Assembly (NCBI GenBank): GCA_019115425.1
Contig: DXDO01000099.1
Location: 1-37,027 of the forward strand
Direction of reading: 5' to 3'
DNA length: 37,027 nucleotides
DNA from: Candidatus Agathobaculum merdigallinarum
GTDB taxonomy: Bacteria; Bacillota; Clostridia; Oscillospirales; Butyricicoccaceae
Shown: piece by piece, positions 6,390 through 14,227 of the stretch
How the letters are laid out: the number at the start of each line of letters is the position of its first letter
Numbering within the stretch: the stretch's first letter is position 1
Position numbers and translations under genes: made by a program
The notes under the pieces: generated by a model
Told to the model about the DNA's origin: nothing
What the model saw: only the letters and a program-made list of their open reading frames with translations
The model's database searches: none

Positions 6390-8102
6390 TCAGGCCCGCC
6401 ACTCGGCGAAAATCTGCTCTGCTTCGGTCGCACTGGACACTGCAACCAGCTTATCCGCCAGCTCCTTGCACTCGGCATACGAATGCGCCGCCAGATCTGC
6501 CTTTGCCGCGAGCATCGCCGAAGCCGACATGGAGAGGTTGGTCACACCCAGGCCGCACAGCACAGGCGCCATGCCCGGCGTACCGGCCATTTCACCGCAT
6601 ACGCCGACCTCGATGCCGTTTTCATTCGCTGCCTTGGCAGTCATACCGATCAGGCGCAGCACGCCCGGATGCAGCGGACGATACAGGTAAGAGATCTTTT
6701 CGTTGATGCGGTCAACCGCACAGGAATACTGGATCAGATCGTTTGTACCGATCGAGAAGAAGTCTACCTCCTTGGCCAGCACATCCGCACAGACCGCTGC
6801 CACCGGAATTTCGATCATGATACCGACCTTAACGTCCGGATTGAACGGTACGCCCTCGGCCGTCAGCAGATCCTTCGCCTGCTGCAAAATCTGCTTAGCA
6901 TTGCGGATCTCCTCAATGGACGAAATCATCGGGAACATGATGCGCAGATCGCCAAACTTGGCCGCACGCAGCAGCGCACGCAGCTGAGTCAGGAACAGGT
7001 CGGTTTTGTTCAGGCAGATACGGATTGCACGGTAGCCCAGGAAGGGGTTCTGCTCCTTCTCGAGCTCAAGCGCCGGCACTTCCTTATCGCCGCCGATATC
7101 CAGTGTACGGATAATGACCGGCTTGCCCGCCATCGCCTCGCAGGCCTTCTTGTAAGCGTCGAACTGTTCTTCCTCGCTCGGCAGATCGTCACGATCCATA
7201 AACAGGAACTCTGAACGGAACAAGCCGACGCCTTCGCCGCCCAGCTCCGCGACGCGCACCGCGTCGTCCGGCTTGCCGATGTTGCCTTCGATCACGATCC
7301 GGCGGCCATCGCTCGTCGCACCCGCACGGTCCTTAAACTGCGCGAGCATCGCCTTGCGCTCGTCCTCCGCCTTTTTCTTCTCCTCAAACTGCGCAAGCGT
7401 CTCTGCATCCGGATCTGCAATGACTTCGCCGGCCACGCCGTCCAGCAAAAGATCGGTGCCGTCCTCAATGCCATCCACCTTATCTCCCGCGCCGGCAACC
7501 GCCGGAATGCCCATGGAACGCGCCATAATTGCCGAATGGCTGGTGCGTCCGCCAATGCGCGTGATAAAGCCGACGACCGGCTTGGTGCCGATCTTCGCCG
7601 TATCGGACGGGGTCAGGTCGTTTGCAATAATGATGCAGGGCTCGGTGATCAGATCGATCGCGTTGTCCGCAATGCCTTTGAGGTTTTTCAGCACGCGCTG
7701 CGAAATATCGCCAATATCGGCGGCGCGCGCCTGCATGTATTCGTCATCCATAGCGCGGAACATCGCTTGGAAATTTTCACAGTTGACAAAGCACGCGTAT
7801 TCCGCACAAACCATTTCGTCCGCAACCAGATTGGTCATGCCCTCTACAAAGTCCGGATCGTCCAGCATGAGCAGATGCGCGTCAAAAATTTCCGCTTCCG
7901 ATGCACCGATGTTTTTTTCCGCCTCGTCGCGCAGCGCCTGGATCTGATTCTTGGCTTTTTCCACCGCGTCCAGCACACGCTGCTGTTCTGCTGCGACGTC
8001 GGTAATTGTATTTTTCACAACCGTCAGGTCGGCTTCTTTAATTACCAGCGCTTTCGCATGCGCAAGGCCCTCGGAAACACCAATTGCTTTAAATTTAACC
8101 AT
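6390..8102 (-). CDS. ptsI: Phosphoenolpyruvate-protein phosphotransferase (PTS enzyme I)
   Basis: A 570-residue cytoplasmic enzyme that takes phosphate from phosphoenolpyruvate and passes it to HPr, energising sugar uptake. The N-terminal part contains the HPr-binding helices and the swivelling domain with the phospho-His site GGRTSHSAIMARSMGIPAV. The C-terminal TIM barrel has FRSEFLFMDR, MIEIPVAAVCADVL, FSIGTNDLIQY and CGEMAG, the PEP/Mg-binding and dimer signatures. Length is typical. The start ATG 8102 has GGGAG seven bases upstream. The gene stands alone: no ptsH or sugar EII gene lies within the window, whereas many Firmicutes have ptsHI together. The promoter is TTGACG-N17-TACGAT at 8165-8193. 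Confidence 0.97.
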   Translation of the reverse strand: MVKFKAIGVSEGLAHAKALVIKEADLTVVKNTITDVAAEQQRVLDAVEKAKNQIQALRDEAEKNIGASEAEIFDAHLLMLDDPDFVEGMTNLVADEMVCAEYACFVNCENFQAMFRAMDDEYMQARAADIGDISQRVLKNLKGIADNAIDLITEPCIIIANDLTPSDTAKIGTKPVVGFITRIGGRTSHSAIMARSMGIPAVAGAGDKVDGIEDGTDLLLDGVAGEVIADPDAETLAQFEEKKKAEDERKAMLAQFKDRAGATSDGRRIVIEGNIGKPDDAVRVAELGGEGVGLFRSEFLFMDRDDLPSEEEQFDAYKKACEAMAGKPVIIRTLDIGGDKEVPALELEKEQNPFLGYRAIRICLNKTDLFLTQLRALLRAAKFGDLRIMFPMISSIEEIRNAKQILQQAKDLLTAEGVPFNPDVKVGIMIEIPVAAVCADVLAKEVDFFSIGTNDLIQYSCAVDRINEKISYLYRPLHPGVLRLIGMTAKAANENGIEVGVCGEMAGTPGMAPVLCGLGVTNLSMSASAMLAAKADLAAHSYAECKELADKLVAVSSATEAEQIFAEWRA

Positions 8103-8164
8103 TTGTATCTCCCTCTCACTTCTTGTATTTCTTCTACAAAATCCAAGCTGTTTTCCTCCTTAAT

Positions 8165-8193
8165 ATCGTACAATATTTCTCGGCTTGCGTCAA
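8165..8193 (-). promoter_or_regulatory. ptsI promoter
   Basis: Minus strand TTGACG (8193-8188), a 17-base spacer and TACGAT (8170-8165). Spacing is ideal and the -10 matches at four of six positions. The transcript would begin near 8158, leaving a leader of about 55 bases. Confidence 0.6.
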
Positions 8194-8239
8194 GTGCAAG
8201 AAGCAATTTTCAAAAAAGTTGAGGATTTTGAAAAATTCC

Positions 8240-8269
8240 ATGACTTGTCCCGACATTTTCTGCTATACT
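8240..8269 (+). promoter_or_regulatory. Promoter of the DUF1015 gene
   Basis: ATGACT (8240-8245), an 18-base spacer and TATACT (8264-8269) preceded by TGC, an extended -10. It lies 40 bases before the start codon. Confidence 0.6.
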
Positions 8270-8309
8270 GAAAGAAATCCAGTCACTCATTGAAGGAGGA
8301 ACGACAAAC

Positions 8310-9620
8310 ATGGCAAATCGCTGCACACACATCCCTGAAATCATGCTGCCCCGCGAGAGCACGGATCTTTCCAAGTGGGCGGTCATTGCATGTGACCAAT
8401 ACACTTCCCAGCCCGAATACTGGGCGGAGACCGACCGCATCGTCGGCGGCGCGCCGTCCACGCTGCGCCTGACGCTGCCCGAAGTCTATCTGGAGGACGC
8501 CGACGTGCAAGCGCGTACGGAAAAAATCCACGAGACCATGCGCCAGTACATAGCCGACGATACCTTGCGCACACTCCCTGCCGGCGTCGTGCTGACTGAA
8601 CGCTGGTCGGGCGGCACTTGCCCGCGCCGCGGCATTGTGCTTGCGGTCGATCTGGAGGCCTACGAATACACCCCCGGTTCCGCATCCCTTATTCGGCCCA
8701 CGGAAAAAACCGTTGTCGAACGCATCCCTCCACGCCTGAAGGTGCGCGAGGGCGCGTGCCTGGAACTGCCGCACATTATGATCCTGATCGACGATCCGGA
8801 CCGCAGCATCATCGAACCGCTGTTTGAGAAAACGGATTCGCTTGAAAAGCTGTATGACACCGACCTGATGCAGAACGGCGGCCATATCACCGGCTGGTTC
8901 ATCCCCAAGGGTGCGGAAACCGACGCGATCGAAGCCGGCTTGGAAGCCCTGTGCGACCGTGAGACCTTCAACAAAAAGTACGGCTGCACGGATGCGCAGG
9001 CGCTTCTCCCCTACGCTGTCGGCGACGGCAACCATTCCATGGCGACCGCCAAGGCTTATTGGGAGGAGGTTAAGCAGGGACTATCCGCAGAGGAGCAGGC
9101 AAACCATCCCGCTCGATTTGTATTGGTTGAAGTGGTCAATATTCACGATGAAAGCCTGATCATCGAGCCGATCCACCGCGTGCTGTTCGACGTGGAAACG
9201 GACGATCTGCTGAGCGGCTTGACCGCCTTTTATGAAGCGCAGGGCTGCAAGGCATATGTGGCGGATCAAGCGCCGAACCGCGCAGGCGCACACTGCTATC
9301 CGTTCTATTCGGCTGAAAAATCCGGTGTTTTTGTTGTCGAGAACCCGAAATGGTCTATTCCGGTCGCCACCATGCAGACCGGTCTGGATGCTTATTTAGA
9401 CCAGCACAGTACAGCCAGGATCGACTATATCCATGGTGTGGATGTTGCGCAATCCTTGGGGAAAAAGCCGGGTAATATCGGCTTTATCCTGCCCGACATT
9501 GCCAAGAACGACCTGTTCCGCGGTGTGGTCTTTGACGGTGTGCTGCCCCGCAAAACCTTCTCCATGGGCGAAGCGCACGAAAAGCGCTACTATATGGAAG
9601 CCAAAATGATCGTAAAATAA
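8310..9620 (+). CDS. DUF1015 family protein
   Basis: A 436-residue soluble protein matching DUF1015: an N-terminal IPEIMLPRESTDLSKWAVIACDQYTSQPEYW block, a central ELPHIMILIDDPDRSI block, the signature GDGNHSMATAKA, and C-terminal LPDIAKNDLF and LPRKTFSMG. DUF1015 is widespread in bacteria and methanogens and has no settled function. The near-invariant GDGxH segment suggests a phosphate- or metal-binding site, which is inference. The ATG at 8310 follows AAGGAGGA at ideal spacing. It is monocistronic with its own promoter, and its terminator lies within the end of the convergent gene (9636-9666). In many Clostridia a serC/serA pair is found nearby, but not here. Confidence 0.9.
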   Translation: MANRCTHIPEIMLPRESTDLSKWAVIACDQYTSQPEYWAETDRIVGGAPSTLRLTLPEVYLEDADVQARTEKIHETMRQYIADDTLRTLPAGVVLTERWSGGTCPRRGIVLAVDLEAYEYTPGSASLIRPTEKTVVERIPPRLKVREGACLELPHIMILIDDPDRSIIEPLFEKTDSLEKLYDTDLMQNGGHITGWFIPKGAETDAIEAGLEALCDRETFNKKYGCTDAQALLPYAVGDGNHSMATAKAYWEEVKQGLSAEEQANHPARFVLVEVVNIHDESLIIEPIHRVLFDVETDDLLSGLTAFYEAQGCKAYVADQAPNRAGAHCYPFYSAEKSGVFVVENPKWSIPVATMQTGLDAYLDQHSTARIDYIHGVDVAQSLGKKPGNIGFILPDIAKNDLFRGVVFDGVLPRKTFSMGEAHEKRYYMEAKMIVK

Positions 9621-9621
9621 G

Positions 9622-10203
9622 TTATCCTTCGGACGGGGACGCGGCTTTATCGGCCGTGTCCTTTTTCGTCCAACGCAGCACTGCGCTCCCCTTCTCCACC
9701 GTGCAGAGCACAAAGGCGGGGGCCAGCGCAAACGGCCGGGCGGGATCAAAGGGACAGCGCAGCACCAGTTCGGAACCGTCAATCTCTATTTGCACCGTAC
9801 CGCTGCTAAGCAGATTGTCGAGCACTTCGTCTCCCGTCCATATGGGAGGAGGCGCAGCATTTTTGATTGATTCCGGTCTTTCTTCTTCAGAATGCCTTAT
9901 GGGAGACGGCGGCCTGTCCTGCCGCGGGCTGTCCGACAGGTAAAACCGTTTTGGCGGCGTCTGCGCGCATCCCGCTGCCTTCAGCGTCTCCCGCGAAAGA
10001 TGCCGTTCCAGCCGCAGCCTGCCGTTTATGGGTTCAGGCAGGCCGACAAGCAGCGGTCCCCCACCGGTTTCCCCGTAACAGCGCAGCAGCGCGGGGCCGT
10101 CTGCCGGACAGGCGCAGTCCAATTTGACCTGCACACCATAGGCATCCGGCAGCCAGGAAATCTTCCCCACCGGTTGCTCCGAAAAGTACACCTCCGCCTG
10201 CAC
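9622..10203 (-). CDS. Conserved hypothetical protein, last gene of the alr-mazF unit
   Basis: About 193 residues with no family I can name. The N-terminal half (QAEVYFSEQPVGKISWLPD, then GPALLRCYGETGGGPLLVG and LSRETLKAAGC) looks like a small beta-rich domain. A low-complexity Pro/Arg/Ser linker (SDSPRQDRPPSPIRHSEEER) connects to a second beta-rich part (WTGDEVLDNLLSSG, then IEIDGSELVLRCPFDPARPF). There is no signal peptide or membrane segment. I favour the GTG start at 10203 because GGAGG sits 7 bases before it. An ATG two codons upstream abuts that site. It follows mazF after a hairpin (10225-10254) and so may depend on read-through. Its 3' end overlaps the convergent gene's terminator. The two repeat-like halves could be duplicated domains. 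Confidence 0.7.
   Translation of the reverse strand: MQAEVYFSEQPVGKISWLPDAYGVQVKLDCACPADGPALLRCYGETGGGPLLVGLPEPINGRLRLERHLSRETLKAAGCAQTPPKRFYLSDSPRQDRPPSPIRHSEEERPESIKNAAPPPIWTGDEVLDNLLSSGTVQIEIDGSELVLRCPFDPARPFALAPAFVLCTVEKGSAVLRWTKKDTADKAASPSEG
9636..9666 (+). terminator. Terminator of the DUF1015 gene, inside the convergent coding region
   Basis: A 9-bp stem (9637-9645 with 9653-9661, one G-T pair) and a 7-base loop are followed by CTTTTTC on the plus strand. It sits within the last 15 codons of the minus-strand hypothetical gene, which encode a KKDTADKAA-type tail. Confidence 0.7.
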
Positions 10204-10224
10204 AGCCATCCCTCCCCAAAAACG

Positions 10225-10254
10225 AAGCGCGTATCCAATAAAGGATACGCGCTT
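10225..10254. terminator. Hairpin terminator after mazF
   Basis: A 12-bp perfect stem (10225-10236 with 10243-10254) and a 6-base loop are followed by CGTTTTT on the minus strand and TTTTTG on the plus strand. It lies 19 bases past the mazF stop and just before the next minus-strand gene. Confidence 0.75.
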
Positions 10255-10273
10255 TTTGATGACAATATGACGT

Positions 10274-10636
10274 TCAGCCCTGTACAGATCCCAAACCGAA
10301 GCTGACGGCCAGCGCCTCGTCCACATGACGCATCGCATTCTCGTCAAGCGAACCCATCTTCTCCCGCAGACGCCGTTTATCCAGCGTGCGGATCTGCTCG
10401 GTCAGGATGATAGAATCCTTGGTCAAACCGTAGTTCGGCGCGCCGAGCGTAATATGGGTCGGCATTTTTGCTTTATTGACCTGCGATGTAATGGCGGCGG
10501 CGATCACTGTCGGGCTGTAACGGTTACCGACGTTGTTCTGCACGATCAGCACGGGACGGATACCGCCCTGCTCACTGCCAACCACTGGGCTGAGATCGGC
10601 GTAGTAAATATCTCCCCGTTTGATGCTGGTATCCAC
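10274..10636 (-). CDS. mazF: MazF/EndoA-family mRNA interferase
   Basis: A 120-residue ribosome-independent, sequence-specific endoribonuclease of the MazF/PemK fold. It aligns throughout with Bacillus EndoA: IKRGDIYYADLSPVVGSEQGGIRPVLIVQNN, AAAITSQVNKAKMPTHI, and DSIILTEQIRTLDKRRL. The catalytic Arg (in GGIRPV) and the Thr/Ser region (AAITSQ) are present, so it should be active. The start is GTG 10636 with GGAG 11 bases upstream. In Bacillus the order is alr-ndoAI-ndoA, with the antitoxin just before the toxin. Here alr is followed by 155 bases with no ribbon-helix-helix gene and then mazF. The antitoxin is therefore missing or located elsewhere, or the enzyme is controlled another way. A hairpin and a possible extra promoter lie in the gap. 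Confidence 0.92.
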   Translation of the reverse strand: MDTSIKRGDIYYADLSPVVGSEQGGIRPVLIVQNNVGNRYSPTVIAAAITSQVNKAKMPTHITLGAPNYGLTKDSIILTEQIRTLDKRRLREKMGSLDENAMRHVDEALAVSFGLGSVQG

Positions 10637-10662
10637 TTTGGTTCACACTCCGATGAAATAGA

Positions 10663-10711
10663 TTTGCGGTTTGTCCGCAAACCTATTTTCCCCACGCCGC
10701 CAGAAAATATA
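10663..10711 (-). promoter_or_regulatory. Hairpin and possible internal promoter upstream of mazF
   Basis: This lies in the 155-base gap between alr and mazF. TATATT (10711-10706, minus) is preceded by TGT, an extended -10 with no clear -35. It is followed by a 7-bp stem TTTGCGG/CCGCAAA (10663-10681) ending 11 bases before the mazF ribosome site. Otherwise the gap holds only short unconvincing frames. Confidence 0.4.
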
Positions 10712-10791
10712 ACAGCGGTATAAAAAATATGCCGGCGCGGGAATGCGAGGATTTCTCCCCGCTTCATCCTATGCCGGCAGAGAAACGATTG

Positions 10792-11913
10792 TCATTCAAT
10801 GTAAAAACGGGGCACGCGGCGGCTCACAGCACATATCACCTCATAGGAGATCGTATCCGCCGCTGCGGCCACATCCTCGGCGGTCCAGATTTCCGGCCCG
10901 AATACCGTTACCTCGTCGCCGCGGCACAGTTGCACGTCATCCGGCACCCGTGCCATGCACATATCCATGCAGATGCGTCCGAGTACGGGCGTTTTTCTTC
11001 CGCCAAGCACCACATGGGCCCTTCCCGATCCGGCTCGAAGATAACCGTCCGCATAGCCCATGGAGATCACTGCCACACGAGTCGGCTCGTCCGTCTCGAA
11101 GGTGCGGCCGTAGCTGACCGTGGTATGCGCCGGAATATCACGCACCTGCACCACGCGTGCCTTGACGGTCATCGCGGGCCTCAAATCGAGCGCAGGCGGA
11201 ACAGACGCATCCGGGCGGCAGCCGTACAGAATGATGCCTGCGCGAGTCATGGTGCAGTGCATGTTCTCATAATGCTGGATGCCGCCGCTGTTAGCACAGT
11301 GGCGCAGCGGCAAATCAAGTCCGGCCTTCCGCAGGCCTTCACATATGTCCGCAAAGCGCTGATACTGCAGCTCGGTATACGCTTTGCCGACCGGCACGTC
11401 AGACACTGCAAAATGCGTGAAAATCCCCTCGGAGCGCAGTCCCGGCAGCGCCGCGCAGTCCAGAATATCCCGCACAGTCTGCGCATATGCCCACGACGGG
11501 AATCCCAGCCGCGTCATGCCGGTATCCAGCTTATAATGTACCGTGATCGCTTCGCCGGTACGAACCGCGGCCTCGCTCAGAAGCCGCGCGGTCTCGCTAT
11601 CATAAACCGGCGCGGTGATGCGATAGCGGGCAATATCGTCCATATCCGCCGCGTCCACATAGCCAAGGATCAGGATCGGCTTTGTGATCCCATTCTCGCG
11701 CAATTCGACCGCTTCCGGAACGGTTGCGGCTGCAAAATACGGCGCGCCGATTGCCTGCAGGCGCGCCGCCACCGGCACGGCTCCATGCCCGTATGCGTCC
11801 GCCTTGACCACGCACAGCACGGGCGCTTTGGCATGCGCGCAGATTGCGCGGTAGTTGTGTTCGATCGCACCCAGATCGATTTCCGCCCAGGTGCGGTGTT
11901 TGCTCGGTTGCAT
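10792..11913 (-). CDS. alr: Alanine racemase
   Basis: A 373-residue PLP enzyme interconverting L- and D-alanine for peptidoglycan synthesis; in spore formers it also influences germination. The N-terminal TIM barrel has the PLP lysine in LCVVKADAYGHGAV. HYKLDTGMTRLGF and HCANSGG follow. The second catalytic residue, Tyr, is in TTVSYGRTF, and the C-terminal beta domain has GRICMDMCMARVPD. Length is typical. The ATG at 11913 has only a modest GGGG upstream. It sits 19 bases after the lipoprotein gene in the order nnrD-lipoprotein-alr-mazF, the same order as the acpS/ydcC/alr/ndoA region of Bacillus. Confidence 0.97.
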   Translation of the reverse strand: MQPSKHRTWAEIDLGAIEHNYRAICAHAKAPVLCVVKADAYGHGAVPVAARLQAIGAPYFAAATVPEAVELRENGITKPILILGYVDAADMDDIARYRITAPVYDSETARLLSEAAVRTGEAITVHYKLDTGMTRLGFPSWAYAQTVRDILDCAALPGLRSEGIFTHFAVSDVPVGKAYTELQYQRFADICEGLRKAGLDLPLRHCANSGGIQHYENMHCTMTRAGIILYGCRPDASVPPALDLRPAMTVKARVVQVRDIPAHTTVSYGRTFETDEPTRVAVISMGYADGYLRAGSGRAHVVLGGRKTPVLGRICMDMCMARVPDDVQLCRGDEVTVFGPEIWTAEDVAAAADTISYEVICAVSRRVPRFYIE

Positions 11914-11932
11914 GTTTCATTCATCCCCAAAT

Positions 11933-12511
11933 TTATATTTCCTGATATGCTGTCACCTGAATGGTCAGCACGCGTTCACCATCCGCATACAGCTCGGCGC
12001 AAACCGGCTGCAGGCCCTGCTCGGTCAGCCATACCTGTTTTTCGATTCGTCCGTCCTCGCTGTCCTGCTCATATTTCAGCACGGTCAGATCCGTACCCGA
12101 CACATTCTCGCTCCAGATCTGCGCCGGCTCGCCCGTTCGCAGATCGTCCAGCAGGCAGAACATCGCGTCCGCTGGGGTCAGGCCAGTGCGCTGCGGCATT
12201 GCATCATCCAGCGAAAGACCGTCGTACTGCAGGGTAAACGATGCACTGTCCCCTCCTGCAATCGTGCCGCCGATGCCTGCAAGCGATTCCGGCGCGGTGA
12301 TCGCGAAGGAATCGACATCCTCTTTATGATATTCATAATCGATTTCATATTCCAAAACCGATTCATCCAGATCGGTCGAAATTTTCAAGTGCGCATCAAA
12401 GCCGGCGAGCGCATCAAAATGCGCGCGTACGCTTTCGGCATCCGCGCCCGCACCGCCGCAGCCCGAGAGCACAGCCGCGAGCAGCAGTATCAACCACCAA
12501 ATTCGCTTCAG
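11933..12511 (-). CDS. LolA-like lipoprotein (YdcC position)
   Basis: About 192 residues. A signal peptide, KRIWWLILLLAAVLSGC, ends in a lipobox cysteine, so the protein should be anchored to the outer face of the membrane. The rest is beta-rich, acidic and Gly-poor (DAHLKISTDLDESVLEYEIDYEY, then TLQYDGLSL, TVLKYEQDS, LTEQGLQPVCAELY), consistent with a LolA/LppX-type fold. Position between nnrD and alr equals that of Bacillus YdcC, a sporulation-linked lipoprotein. I propose a rare CTG start at 12511. AAGGGAG lies 7 bases upstream, the codon is one base after the nnrD TGA (TGATCTG), and it supplies the basic n-region. A TTG at 12493 would start within the hydrophobic core. Confidence 0.78.
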   Translation of the reverse strand: MKRIWWLILLLAAVLSGCGGAGADAESVRAHFDALAGFDAHLKISTDLDESVLEYEIDYEYHKEDVDSFAITAPESLAGIGGTIAGGDSASFTLQYDGLSLDDAMPQRTGLTPADAMFCLLDDLRTGEPAQIWSENVSGTDLTVLKYEQDSEDGRIEKQVWLTEQGLQPVCAELYADGERVLTIQVTAYQEI

Positions 12512-12512
12512 A

Positions 12513-13379
12513 TCACCACTCCCTTGTGTTGTATCGCTTGAGCAGCGCGGGCAGCAGCCGCAGCATATCGCTTGGCGTCATACCGTATTCGCTCAAGGCA
12601 TTCGCCGCAAGGTCACCCGCTCTTCCATGCAGCCATGCGGCAGCACAGGCTGCCTGCACCGCTGGGATGCCCTGCCCGCAAAGCGATACCAGCATGCCTG
12701 CCAGCACGTCTCCGCTGCCGCCCTTGGCCATACCAGGGTTTCCCGAGTGGTTGCGGTACAGCGCTCCGTCCGGCGAGGCGATCAATGTACGGTGTCCCTT
12801 ATAGAACACAATGCAGTGATGCCTGCGTGCAAACAATGTCAGTTCAGCCGGACTTGCGTTTTCAATACCGGACAGCCGCGCAAACTCCCCTGCATGCGGC
12901 GTCAGGATCACCGGCATTGCCGCCTGCTGCAATATATCTTTATGCGCGGAAAGCGCGTTTATGCCATCTGCATCCAGTACGATCTGGCATTTCGCCTGTC
13001 GGATCAGCGTGAGTACGATCTCAGCGACCGCGTAGGAACGGCCCAATCCGCAGCCGATCAGCAGCGCGTCCGCGCGTTCCGCAAGCGCGAGCAGCGCGGG
13101 CAGTGCCTCTTGTGAAAACATCCCGTCCGCACCGCACGGCAGCGGACGCACCACCGGCTCGCTCAGCTTGACCGCTAAAACCGGCCACGCCTTCTCCGGC
13201 GTCGCAAGCGTCACCACTCCGCTGCCCATGCACACCGCTCCTTGTGCTGCGAAGTACGCCGCGCCCGTATATCCCGCTGAACCGCATACACACAGCACAC
13301 GGCCGAATGCATTTTTGTTCGCATCCGGATCGCGCGGCGGCAAAATCCCGTCTACAAAATCCTGATCGATTTCTGTCAT
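12513..13379 (-). CDS. nnrD: ADP-dependent (S)-NAD(P)H-hydrate dehydratase
   Basis: A 288-residue ribokinase-fold enzyme that repairs hydrated NADH/NADPH, using ADP (bacterial type). Signatures are LIGCGLGRS, VLDADGINALS, VILTPHAGEFARLSG and the catalytic AKGGSGDVLAGMLVSLCGQG. The epimerase (NnrE) domain often fused at the N-terminus is absent. I prefer ATG 13379 (MTEIDQDF) because AAGGA is 7 bases upstream; an ATG 21 bases earlier has no good site. First gene of the nnrD-lipoprotein-alr-mazF operon with a good promoter at 13433-13461. Confidence 0.93.
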   Translation of the reverse strand: MTEIDQDFVDGILPPRDPDANKNAFGRVLCVCGSAGYTGAAYFAAQGAVCMGSGVVTLATPEKAWPVLAVKLSEPVVRPLPCGADGMFSQEALPALLALAERADALLIGCGLGRSYAVAEIVLTLIRQAKCQIVLDADGINALSAHKDILQQAAMPVILTPHAGEFARLSGIENASPAELTLFARRHHCIVFYKGHRTLIASPDGALYRNHSGNPGMAKGGSGDVLAGMLVSLCGQGIPAVQAACAAAWLHGRAGDLAANALSEYGMTPSDMLRLLPALLKRYNTREW

Positions 13380-13432
13380 GGCATGATCCTTTCCCTGCAT
13401 CCTGCGCCAGCGGCTGTTTTTTTGCTAGGTAC

Positions 13433-13461
13433 AGCATAGCATTTCCATCCGCTGCCGTCAA
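13433..13461 (-). promoter_or_regulatory. Promoter of the nnrD-alr-mazF operon
   Basis: Minus strand TTGACG (13461-13456), a 17-base spacer and TATGCT (13438-13433) with an extended TGC. Strong spacing and near-consensus hexamers. Confidence 0.7.
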
Positions 13462-13516
13462 GCAGCCGTGTCCGTCGGTCCCGCGCATGAATAAACTGAA
13501 CCGAGGAGGTGATGAT

Positions 13517-14089
13517 TTGGCGATCCGAATTTTCATCGACCAGGGGCATAATCCTACTGGCCCCAACACTGGCGCAGAGGGCAATGGTCTGCGCGAGCAG
13601 GACGTTAACTATATTGTCGGCGTGTATTTGGCGGATATGCTGCGCGCCGATCCTCGGTTCGAGGTGCGGCTGAGCCGCAACTCCCCTACGGAAATACTCG
13701 GCACAAGCAATGCCACGAGCCTTGCCGCGCGCGTCCGCATGGCGAACAGCTGGCCCGCGGACTACTTTATCAGTATCCACTGCAACTCAAACGTCAACCC
13801 CGCCATCAACGGCAGCGAGGTTTATGTATATCAGCAGAATACGCAGTCTTACTGGCTCGCCCAGCATGTGCTCAACGGCATTGTCGCCCGAATGGGCACC
13901 AAGGATAACGGCGTCCGGCTCAATCCAAGCCTGTATGTGCTGCGTCGCACCAGCATGCCTGCCATTCTGGTCGAGCTGGCGTATTTGAGCAACGCGGCCG
14001 ACGCACAAAAACTACGCGACGATCCATACGGCTTTGCACAGGGTATTTATAATGGGCTGCTCAGCTATTTCGGCTTTTCCATGGTATAG
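13517..14089 (+). CDS. N-acetylmuramoyl-L-alanine amidase (Amidase_3)
   Basis: A 190-residue zinc amidase that cuts the bond between muramic acid and the peptide stem. Zinc ligands are visible: His in IDQGHNP (residue 11), Glu in GLREQDVN (about 27) and His in ISIHCNS. The catalytic Glu is in LVELAYLSN. There is no signal peptide and no wall-binding repeat, so it consists of the catalytic domain only, CwlD-like in size. Export route or forespore role is unclear. The TTG start (13517) has a near-perfect AGGAGG; an ATG at 13487 has none. It is divergent from nnrD and has a terminator at 14188-14216. A spore-cortex role is possible in this context but is not shown. Confidence 0.9.
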   Translation: MAIRIFIDQGHNPTGPNTGAEGNGLREQDVNYIVGVYLADMLRADPRFEVRLSRNSPTEILGTSNATSLAARVRMANSWPADYFISIHCNSNVNPAINGSEVYVYQQNTQSYWLAQHVLNGIVARMGTKDNGVRLNPSLYVLRRTSMPAILVELAYLSNAADAQKLRDDPYGFAQGIYNGLLSYFGFSMV

Positions 14090-14187
14090 TCCGATTGTTC
14101 CCGCTCTTTGATAAACCAGACTGCTTCTGCGGCCTTATTTTCTATCATTCTGCGCAGCGGCCGCACAGCAGCCGCTATGGGCAGCAT

Positions 14188-14216
14188 AAAAGGTCTTGCC
14201 AGATGGCAAGACCTTT
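14188..14216. terminator. Bidirectional terminator between amidase and SDR genes
   Basis: A 12-bp perfect stem, AAAGGTCTTGCC with its complement, has a 4-base loop (AGAT) and TTTCTGTT on the plus strand. It lies between convergent genes and also closes the long murB operon. Confidence 0.75.
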
Positions 14217-14227
14217 CTGTTGCGCGC

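Noticed and set aside
8045..8160. Possible 33-codon leader peptide before ptsI (AGGAGG 8160-8155, TTG 8146) overlapping the ptsI start
   Set aside because: The best promoter (8165-8193) would start the transcript within or just before the AGGAGG, so the site would be at the very 5' end. The peptide has no recognisable feature.
10637..10791. Search for an antitoxin gene between alr and mazF
   Set aside because: The only frame of any length (from ATG 10767) runs into mazF in another frame and has no ribbon-helix-helix pattern. No credible antitoxin is present.
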